NCBI GenBank assembly: GCA_028015205.1
Contig: CM051515.1
Location: 13,410,001-13,474,000 of the forward strand
Length of the DNA: 64,000 bases
From: Mytilisepta virgata
Lineage: Eukaryota > Mollusca > Bivalvia > Mytilida > Mytilidae
Reading direction: 5' to 3'
Part shown: positions 49,755 through 60,500 of the stretch, in pieces
How the letters are laid out: each line of letters opens with the position of its first letter
Position numbering within the stretch: the stretch's first letter is position 1
The notes under the pieces: generated by a model
Seen by the model: the letters and a program-made list of their open reading frames with translations, nothing else
Told to the model about the DNA's origin: nothing
Database searches by the model: none
Made by a program: the position numbers and the translations under genes

Positions 49755-50497
49755 TAATAGTCCAGGTCCATATGTAACAGATTTCCATGGTTTTAATACT
49801 GTAATGAAATTGAATACAACTTGGGTGATATAGATACATTTAGCTAAAGTCATAAAAGGGTGATAACTCTTCCTTTTTTAAATTAGGGATGCACCAAATA
49901 TTCCCAAAGTGAATGAAAATTGTAAACGAAATAATAATGGTTTTACAAATTTTAAGGCAATAAGTTGAGATAGTAATTTAATTTTTTTTTTAATTTTCAA
50001 CTTTTTGAGTGCATTTATATTTTTCTATTGGAAGTTCAACATTTAAATTATCAAAACTGTAATATTTTTATTATATTCCCATTGCCTAGTGATCTCTCTG
50101 TTGACTCTATACCCTTACCAATGACTTTTTAGAGACCTGTCTGTGATCAAAATCACATTTGCAGCTAAAATATTCTGTAACAATGCTTTATAAACAATTC
50201 CTGTCAATGCCAAATTTTTTGTTTTCTTAGATGAAGCATAATAATTGTAGCAATTCCAAAACTCCATTTCACTTTCTGCAAACCGAGTTTCACACTACCT
50301 ATAAATTTTAATCAGAGACATATATAACAATATATATATGTCTCTGTTTTAATGCAGTAATGAACAAGCATGCTACAAATACAAACCAGAACAAACTGGG
50401 ATCATTTTGTTTGTTGTTGGTTTAATTAAGTGGTAATTTTAACTCAATAACTTACTTTTCATAAAAGGTCATTGTTCAAAAAGGCCAGCAAGTTTAC

Positions 50498-51549
50498 CTG
50501 AATGAGGTTGTCGTCTGTCACCTCAGCGCGCGGTCGTCTGCTACTCTAAGAGTTGCAGAAACGTGTATGGACTTTTGTTCTATCAGCAAACGAAACTTGC
50601 TTTTTTTTGTTTTCCTGTCTTAAATATTTATGTTAACCTTAATTTTTTTTAATTGTGTATAATTCTTATTTTCGCTGACATTTCTGTGTGTTCAAAACAA
50701 TCACTGCAAACACGTTTATTTACTTACTGATCAATATTTTTATCTCCACTTTAAAGAGCACTTTTTGTTGTCTCTGAATTTTCCCTTGTATTTCGTACTA
50801 AAAGTCAGAAAAACAAAGGGAGATAATTAATAAAGCACGTTTCAGCGAAAACGGTGAAAATCGTCTTGTATAAGTAAAAATGTGTTCCAGCATAAACACT
50901 AGTTTTCAGAAGAAGTCAAGAGGAAAGATTTTACAAATTCCAGGGTCCAAGCCTTCTCTATATAATAATCAACTGCTTATTTCCACTGGAATTCCTTCTT
51001 TAGACAACATCTTAGGTTAGAGTTAGAAAGAAAATCTACTAAAAATGATTCAATAAATGATAATAATTAATCAGAACTATATTTAAGATGAAATTATCTC
51101 GCAATTACAGTGATATCCCATTATTGTGCGCACCTGTTATTTCGATTCCATGTCAAGTTGTAGGGACGGAAAACCATTTTTTTTTAAATAAAGCATTGGG
51201 AAAAAAATTATGCCATGTTGAAGGCATTGATAAAACATTTTCAAAACAATTTATTTTTTGCAAATATCTTTAGAAATAAGCAAATAACAGGCATTTTTAA
51301 AAATTGCTATATGACGAACGTTTCCTGTTAACTGTTTCCAAGTTGAAATAATGTATAATAATCTATCAGATTGACAAACAGTCTTAATTTCACATTGTAT
51401 TCACTACTGTCTGCTTTGTAAACCATTTCCAGGCAAAAAAAGTCATTCTAAATGGAATCAATTAAGAAATCTTCACAAAATATTAAGCAAAATCCAACGA
51501 TTTTCCACACTTACTTCTTGAATATCCAGCTCAGCTCTGGCAACCATAC
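50498..51549 (-). other. Two exon-like segments on the minus strand, gene unknown
   Basis: Segment A (51549-51515) has an acceptor (ttttgcag) and a GTAAGT donor and reads MVARAELDIQE. Segment B (50545-50498) has an acceptor (ctcttag) and a GTAAAC donor and reads SSRRPRAEVTDDNLIQ in the same phase. A is also open upstream to about 51693. They could be alternative 5' exons of FBXO47: joining B to an AG at 48846-48847 would keep the frame into its ATG. They could also belong to an unrecognised gene, or be chance. The vertebrate protein has no such extension. Confidence 0.25.
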
Positions 51550-54500
51550 CTGCAAAAACCCAATAACTTGACCTTCGATCAAAGGTAAAGGTCACATGAA
51601 GGTCATTTATGTTTGGACAAGACCGACAGGGAACTGAAGCACTCAGCAGTCTTTGCAGAAGCCTTTCAATAGTGCAAGCTGACCACGTTTATCGTCACGA
51701 ATATTGGATGCTGATTTGGCAATTATTAAATATGAATATTCTGTTTACACCCTTACTTATTTCTAAAGTAAGTTCATGAGTTATATGTAAAAAAATATAT
51801 GAAATTAAAGGAAACTTTAACCTGTAGGAAAAAGGAAATCAGAACTTTTCTATGCAAACTTAAAACCAGGCCTTTAAAATCTCAGTAACTCAGTGTGATT
51901 AGAGTCTAATTAGACCTGTTTTGCAGTATTCAAGTTTAAATCATATTATTTCATTTGCTAAAGTAACTTTAAAAGTTTCACAATCAATAGCAGCAAATCA
52001 TTTGCTGCTATTGATTGTGAAACTTTTTCAAGTTACTTTATCATGTAAAGGCCAGTTTAAAAATGTGCCATGTAGCACTTTCATGTAGTGTAGGTGCATG
52101 TGGCTTAGGAAGCTGGGTTATCATCATTATCATATGCCGTGGATAATCATGGAATGACAGAATCATCATCATGAAAAGTGTACACCCCCCTTTTTGTTAT
52201 TTTTCCTCTACTGACGACTGCAACATTTGAATTTGCTACTAGATTTGTTTTCCTTTTGCTGGGACTAAGTATAAATGGATTATCACCTAATCAATGAAAC
52301 AGTCACTGAATAATATTGAATAAATTGAGTTTGAAGTAGCGAACTTCGCTGCGAAGACCAACTTTTCAATGGATTGAAGAGTTCTACAAAGGGCAAATAA
52401 CTCTTACCGAAAAAAAGGGTGTGTGGTTTTAAAAATTAAATTTGATATGAATACAAACATTTTCCCCCAATTTTATTGTTATATTTTCTAGTAAATACAT
52501 AAATCTGTGTAAAATATACCAACGGATGCGTGTATATGTCTTATTTCATGTTTTAAAATCAAATTTTCATTTTCAAATCCCCTTTCTGAACCCCAAAACT
52601 ATGATGATTTTCTGGAAACGTAGATATACATTCGTAGAAATGTCTAATGAATATTCATATCGAACATTCGGAAAAACTTCTTTTACCGTTTGCATGTATA
52701 AGCCCGTAACATGATCCCACCCGAGGCAGATTTTTTGCCGCTAAAAATAGAACAAAGATTTGTTACATTTTGGAGTTATCTCCCATTGGTTTACCGTCGC
52801 TACTTCAAGTTGTACCCATTGCAACTGTTATGTTCATCAATTACTTATTGACTGATGACTAAATCCATGTAAATTCTAATACTTTAATACTACTCTAAGA
52901 CATGATTATAACAACTGTTAGAAATCCCCAAGATACAATTATATATTTAATCAGTTAAACTGTCACTCAATCCGGTAGGCGGTACTAAGAATAGATGCAC
53001 GTGTAAAGATAAAGTAAATACAAATGATTGATATCATTACAACCCCCCTGTGAAGAAACTGTTATAGTAATTAAATGTTCATTCAGTGAAGCGATGAGAA
53101 ATCTTAAAAGTAAAATTTACAGTATTTACAAAGCAAACGATTTAAGACTCTTGATGTTTGCGTTTCACAGTAATGTTACAATCCATTAAAACAATCAGAC
53201 ACATTTAGGAAATAATTGATGTAATGAATGCCTTGATGAACAGATTTTTCTATTAAATAAAATTGTACTAAATTAAAATTAGATTTAGTTGGCATTATAA
53301 CATATATTGTCTGATTATTTAAAATAAATTTTAACATCATTGTAAGGTCAGAGTAGACTGCTCTGCCTTCCTACCCTTATATCTGAGCAAGGGTTTTATT
53401 GTGACCCTTCGGCACTACTCAGATCGCGATTGACCTCTTTAATTAACATAATCTTTATATCTGATCGGTGGTCTAACTGTTCTGCCACTTCTGGTTGTGT
53501 AAGGTTGTTCAGAATTGTTCGAGTGGTTTTCTTTCACTATATTCGTGTCCTCGTTTGAATTTTCAAATGGAATTTCATCATCTAGTGAAACATTTTCAAA
53601 GTTTTCATTTGTCTTTATGATATGTTTCGTATTTCGGCGATACATATTTCCATGTGGAGTTTGAATGGTATATGATCTCGGCTGGTCATGTTGATCGGTT
53701 ATTATAGCTGGTTTCCAACGGTTATTGTCCTGATAACGAACGGTTTGTCCTTTTCTAAATTTCTGTTGGTTTTTTGCATGTCTATCATAATAGTTCTTTT
53801 GTTTAATTTTGTTGATTTTCATCTTTTGACGGGTAGTACGGATATTCGGCACCTTCGGAGTAAGTTGTTTCTGAGTAGCAGGTAACTTTCCCCTAAGACG
53901 TCTGTTCATGAGTAATTGCGCTGGTGAACTAACATCGTTTATCGGAGTATTTCTGTAGTCTAATAAAGCGATGTATGGATCTTTTTCGTCAGCTTTAGCT
54001 TTGTCAAGTAAGGTTTTTGCGATGTTAACATATTTTTCTGCTAGTCCATTTGATTGTTGGTGATACGGACTCGATGTAGTATGTTCGAAATTCCAAGTTG
54101 TAGCAAATTTCTGAAATTCAGCAGATGTATATTGAGACCAAGAATCACTACGAATTTTGGTTGGTATGCCATGACGTGCGAATATTGATTTGAAATGTGT
54201 AATAACTGTTTTTGCACTGATGTTTTCTAGCTTGGCAATCTCGAAATATCTTGAGTAATAGTCCACAACGATCAAATAGTCAGATCCATTCCAATGAAAT
54301 AAATCAGTTCCGACTGTGTGCCAAGGAATTTCGGGTATTTCAGACGGGATCATTGGCTCCTTTTGTTTTGAATTTCTGTGTTCTAAGCATATTCCACATT
54401 TTGTTATCATGTCATAAATCTGTCCATTTATGCCTGGCCAATATATAAAATCTCTGGCTAACTTCTTGGTTTTTTCTATACCAAGGTGACTTTCATGTAG

Positions 54501-57500
54501 TCTTTTCAGCATTTCATCTCGTAGACTAGTTGGGATAACTATCTTTTCACCTTTCAAAACTATTCCTTTGTATTCCGTGAGTTCATCTTTACAGTTCCAA
54601 TATTCATTAATTTTATTGGGTACGTCGTACTTATTTTCAGGCCATCCTTCTCAGATATATTTTCTAACTATTGACAACTTGTCATCTTTTCCTGTCTCAT
54701 CTTTAATTTCTTCTATTTTCTTATCCGATACCGGCATAGATTTAATTACCATGTTGATGAAGCATTCAATATCATCACTAATGTTCTCTCTGTCATCTTT
54801 TATGTATGCCCTTGATAGCATGTCTGGTACGAACATTAATTTCCCAGGCTTATAGTTTACAGAAAAATCATAAGTCTGTAATCTGAGTAACATCCTCTGT
54901 AACCTGGGTGGTGTATTTGCTAATGGCTTTTTCACGATAGCTTCCAGTGGTTTATGATCTGATTCCACAAGTACATGCTTCCCATATGTGTACTGATGAA
55001 ATCTCTCAAGGGCAAACAGTATGGCTAACAATTCTTTCTCGATGTTTGCATATCGTGTTTCGGTCTCGGTCATGGACCTCGAAGCAAACGCCACAGGTTT
55101 ATCATCTTGTAATAACACAGCTCCAAGCCCTGATTTTGACGCATCACAGCTTACTTTGACTGGTTTAGTAACATCAAAATACGTTAGCACAGGATCTTTA
55201 GTTAAAATGTCTTTGATACGTTCAAAAGCAGATTTCTGCTCGTGTGTCCAAATAAACTGTGTTTCATCTTTGAGTAATTGTCTTATAGGTTCTGTTATTG
55301 TTGACATGTTTGGTACGAACTTGGCTATATAATTAACAGTACCGAGTAGCCTCTGCACTCCTTTTTTGTCGATTGGTGCTGGCATGTCTTTTATTGCTTT
55401 GATTTTCTCTGGATCTGGACGGATCCCATCTTTGCTTAGTACATGTCCTATGTATGTGACTTCTCTCATTTTAAATTGACACTTTTCTGGATTAAGCGTT
55501 AAACCTACTTCCTCACATTTCCGTAGAACAGTCTCAAGCCTACGATCGTGTTCTTCTTCTGTTTGTCCCCAAATAATAATATCATCTATGTCCGTTTCTA
55601 CTCCCTCTATATTTTCAAATATTTGCGACATGCGTTTTTGGTATACCTCCTGTGCGCTTCGGATACCGAACGGCATTCGCATAAAACAGTACCTGCCAAA
55701 GGGAGAATTGAAGGTTGTCAACAATTGACTTTCCGCATCCAGTTTGAGCTGCCAATAGCCCTGGTTACAATCAACTTTGGAGAACCATTTTGCGCCGTAC
55801 ATTCTCGTTGTTATGTCTTCAATTGTTGGTAATTGGTAAAATTCCCTTTTTATGGCAACATTAAGGGATCTTGGATCTAAACATACTCTTAATTTGTCTG
55901 ATTTTGGTTTCTTAACAACAACTAGTGAGTTTACCCAGTCAGTTGGTTCGTCAACTTTTCTAATAACATGCTTTTCTTCCATTTCTTTCAAAGTCTCTTT
56001 CAAGTTTTTTCTTAGCGCTGCTGGTATGTTTCTCGGTGCATTTACGACAGGCTGAATACTTTTGTTAATTTCAATGTGATATGGTTTCTCTAGACACCCT
56101 AGTCCATTAAATACCTTAGGAAATGCTTTAATTGGGTTTTGTTCCGGTTTCACGGTCATGATTACTTGTATTAGTCCCAAATCTTTGGATGCTTTCAATC
56201 CAAGTAGTGGTGATTGTTCAGTCTCGGTAACAAAGAAATCAAATTGTTTATCTTGTAATTTCAATTGACATTTGCCTTGTACTTTCAGTTTATCACCAGA
56301 ATAGCTTGTTAGTGTTGTTTTGGTTGACATTAATTTTACATGAGAGAGCTTGTCAAATATTGTGGACGGTAAAATATTAACTTGTGCGCCAGTATCAACT
56401 TTAAACTTAATGTTCCTACCTTGAACTTTGTATGTTGTAAAGCATTCATCTCCGACAATTTCCGTTTTCCTCTTTTCGGTGACGCTTCCAACGAAGAATT
56501 CGTCCTGATCGGAATCACTATTTGATTCGTATTCCTCCAACCCGTGTACTTTTCTTTTGGATCTGCAACATTTTTGAAAGTGATTCAATTTATTACATTT
56601 TCGGCACTTTTTTCCATAAGCAGGACAATTTCGTTTTTCATGTTGCATTCCGCATTTTCCGCAATTGAATTTTTGATCTTCCTTTCTTCTTTGTTGTTGA
56701 TTTTGGTAACGTGGTCTTCTTTTTAATGCATGCACAGTTTCCTCTTCTTTTAATGTTTTTATTTGTCGTTTAGATTCCTCGTCTGCCCGGCAAACAATTA
56801 TTGCTTTTGCGAGTGTTAGTTCGTCATCTCTGAGTAATCTTTCCTTCACTCTTTCTGAGTTTGTCCCACATACAATGCGATCATGTACAAGTTCTTCAGT
56901 TATGGCTCCAAACGCACAATTTTGTGTCATATTCCTTAAATCAGTCACAAATTGATCTATTGACTCTGATTTTCCTTGTACTCTTGTGTTAAATTTGTAA
57001 CGTTCCATAGTTACATTTTTTCTCGGTATGCAATATCTTTCAAAGTGCATGAAAAGTGGTGCAATTTTCCCTTTGTCTCCTTCCTGGATGTTAAAGGTGT
57101 TGAAAATGTCCCGGCCTTCCTGTCCGATCACATAAAGCAACGCTTTGCATCTATCCTTTTCATCCGCTTCGCTCATAGCCACATCTAAGTATAACTCCAT
57201 TGTCTGACGCCATTTCTTCCATCTTTCTGCCATATTTCCGTCACTGGAAAAGTTCATTTCAGGAGGCTGTTTTAAATGGGCTTCCATGTTTTTTGTTTCG
57301 ATGCCTTCGCCAAACAATAGTCTTAACATTCACGAGTTGTTTACACCTGACACCATGTTATATTCATCAATTACTTATTGACTGATGACTAAATCCATGT
57401 AAATTCTAATACTTTAATACTACTCTGACATGATTATAACAACTGTTAGAAATCCCCAAGATACAATTATATATTTAATCAGTTAAACTGTCACTCAATC

Positions 57501-60500
57501 CGGTAGGCGGTACTAAGAATAGATGCACGTGTAAAGATAAAGTAAATACAAATGATTGATATCATTACACCAACCAACTCGAACGCCATTTTTTTACTAA
57601 CTCGTACCGCTTTTTACCAACTCGTTCCCTAATTTTTACCATCTCGTACCTTTTTTCAATGACAATACTTGCTTCTACCAATAACAAAGTCTAATTTTAT
57701 TTGAATTTTTATTTGGCACTATATAAAATTATACAATTTAAAACAATAACAACACCGCATAATCAATGTTAAAAATAAATAAATCAATGAATAAAATCGT
57801 GTGTTTTAAATTTTTACAAATATAAATAAGCACATAAATAAAATATAAAAAAAGGTAAATAAATTATACATAATTATAAATGTAAGATGAGAAATAATGA
57901 CTCGTGGTAAAATTTGTGAAACAAGTTTTCGAAATTGACAAGTTGTAAATGAACAACTATTGTGTAGGAATAAAGATCTTTCATTATATTTTATAATACA
58001 CAATTAAGCATATTTACCAGTTTCACACAGACGGTGCTGCCATTTGTCACACGTCTTCTTGCAACTAAACAACATGTGCGAACCATGGTTACGAATAACT
58101 TGCATACTGAAAACTACAACCTTATATGTGCTTTTGTATGCTTCTTTTTCATAATAGTAAAACAAAATAATTTCTGTCCAAAGAAAGTTGATACTATTTC
58201 AAGGGTAACTCATCAGCTTTTAATGTTCTTGGTACCGCCTTCAATATTAACTTGTTATTTTAGTTAACAATAGAAAATGATTGTATGAACATTTTATTGT
58301 TGTTTTAATTAATTTACTTCAAACTTTAACAACCCTTTTGAAGTACTACTAATCAGTTCAAATCAAAAAATATTTATTGTGTAATCATGTAAAACCATAT
58401 ACGTTTTCTCTCTGTAATGAAATTTAAAATTGCTTTTCATACAACTTTCAAAACCTTCTGTTATTTTCCTTCCAAATAACTAAGAAGTGTAAAATTGTGA
58501 TTACAAGATAAGGTACGAGTTGGTAGGGTATGAGTTGGTAAAAATAGGGTACAAGTTGGAAAAGGTACGAGTTGACCTGTACCCATCATTTCGTCACATT
58601 CCAAATGAATGTTTAGAAATATTCATAATTTGTTTTGTTCATTATCAATTTGTTGTTAACAAATATTTGTGTGTGGTTTTCTGAGTGAAATTGTTCTGGA
58701 GGAAAATTTTTAATGACCAAATAGTTCATTGTATGGCAGTATATGGACTGAGTGGTCATCCCCAAAAAAAATTACATAGACCGAAGCGTAGCGGAGTTCC
58801 ATATAATTTTTTAGGGCGACGAACCAGTTCATATACTCCATTTGACCCTCAGTGCGATGAACTATTAGCTATATTATACTTATTTCAATGCGAAAACGTT
58901 CCAAAACTTATAATAATAATTAATCTCTGCTGACCAGTCCATATGATAATTAAGCTCTGTCCACCAATCCATGTAACATTATATGGACTGGTTTCTTTAA
59001 TATAGACAAACAGAGACAAAATCTTAAAAGTATAATAAATATGAAATAGTTTCCATGTGATATTAATACAGTCTGTGCCAAAAACATTTTCAGCTACTAG
59101 CCTGAAAGCCAATTTCAAGAACATATTTCTATTTGTCCAACCAAAATTTTGAAAATTTTCACAAGCCCGAACACATTTTTACTAGACAGGGCTTCAGGCT
59201 AGTGGCTAAAGGCGCAGGCTGTTAATATTTAACTATTAAATAAATTCCTTCTTGTATGAAATTTTTTCATTCTTCTGACAATGTTTTTATTTCATTTTAA
59301 ACAACTTTCAGAATAATAATTTATTGTATTACTATATGGAATAGTTTCCTGAAGGAATTTCAGCATTTTTCAGTACTTAATTTTCATTAAAAGTTATGTA
59401 GGTGTTAGCCAGGATATAATCTTACAGTATCTAATTATAAAATAGTTTCCACCTCATTACAGGTAAGTGTTATTTGCAGGTGAGTGGTTTTCACTATAGT
59501 TTTAATAAAAAATTAGTATTAACTTGCTCTTTATAAGTCCATCTATATGTAAGAGAATGATAATCCATTTCTTCATGAAGTTCGAGCATTAGCGAGTACT
59601 TATCATGAAGAAAGGGATTATCATTCTCTTACTAAATTAGAATATTGTAAAGTGCTCAAGGCTCAAATGACCTCTTGATTGGTTTTAATTAAGTACAATT
59701 GTTTTCAAGGTCAGTGCAAGGTTTATAGTTAATGCATGATTTCCTTTTAGACATTTCCTTTATGAAATAGTCGTAGTGATGTAAGGCATTTCTAATAATT
59801 TGGGAAATTTTAATTAATTGCATTTTAAACATTCACAGATACAACAATACGATGCAATGGTGTTTCCTTATTGTGAGTATGAATGTCGACATGTAACATT
59901 TAAGTAAGGAATTACATGTATCTTTTTGTTTATTTACAGTGTAAATCAATAAATTTCAAAATATGAGTTAAAACTATTTTTTTCCACAGGGAATGCCCCC
60001 TGTATACATAATTTAAATACTCATTCTTATTTAAAGTAATTAGCTAAAATCTAAATGTTCAAATCAAATAAAAAGAATTAATCAGTCTTAGATAAAGATG
60101 TAGGTAAAATATAATTAATGAGATGTTTCTTTTTTGTATTGGTCTTATCGTGTTTAACGTTCAACATTACCGATCTTAAAAATTACAACAGTTACTTAAT
60201 TATTTTTATTATACGACCGCAAAAAAGGAAGGTTGGGATTGTTTTTGGGAGTGTTGGTACCAACAGTTTAGGAATTAGGGGCTAAAAAGGGGCCCAAATA
60301 AGCATTTTTCTTGGTTTTTGCACAATAACTTTAGTATAAGTAAATAGAAATCTATGAAATTTAAACACAAGGTTTATGACCACAAAAGGAAGGTTTGGAT
60401 TGATTTTTGGAGTTTTGGTCCCAACAGTTTAGGAATTAGGGGCCAAAAGGGTCCAAAATTAAACTTTGTTTGATTTCATCGAAAATTGAACTATTGGGGT

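Larger units (their letters stand above)
52826..57569 (-). mobile_element. Ty3-type LTR retrotransposon, nearly intact
   Basis: The LTRs are at 52826-53041 and 57356-57569, each beginning TG and ending CA on both strands. Internally there are gag, protease, reverse transcriptase, RNase H and integrase in the Ty3 order on the minus strand. The primer site next to the upstream LTR (57355 downward) reads TGGTGTCAGG, complementary to a tRNA-Leu 3' end. The polypurine tract (plus 'acccccctgtg', 53042-53052) borders the downstream LTR. Flanks 'gcaac' and 'ccaac' match at 4 of 5 bases, consistent with a 5-bp duplication. The two LTRs differ by one substitution and a 2-bp indel that I can see, so the insertion is recent. 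It lies antisense in ELP4 intron 1. Confidence 0.95.

Noticed and set aside
54568..57385. Many plus-strand frames opposite gag-pol
   Set aside because: They are antisense shadows of the Ty3 coding frame.
58685..58933. Plus-strand frame of 82 codons
   Set aside because: GC-richer repeat-like sequence with no domain and no splice sites, inside ELP4 intron 1.
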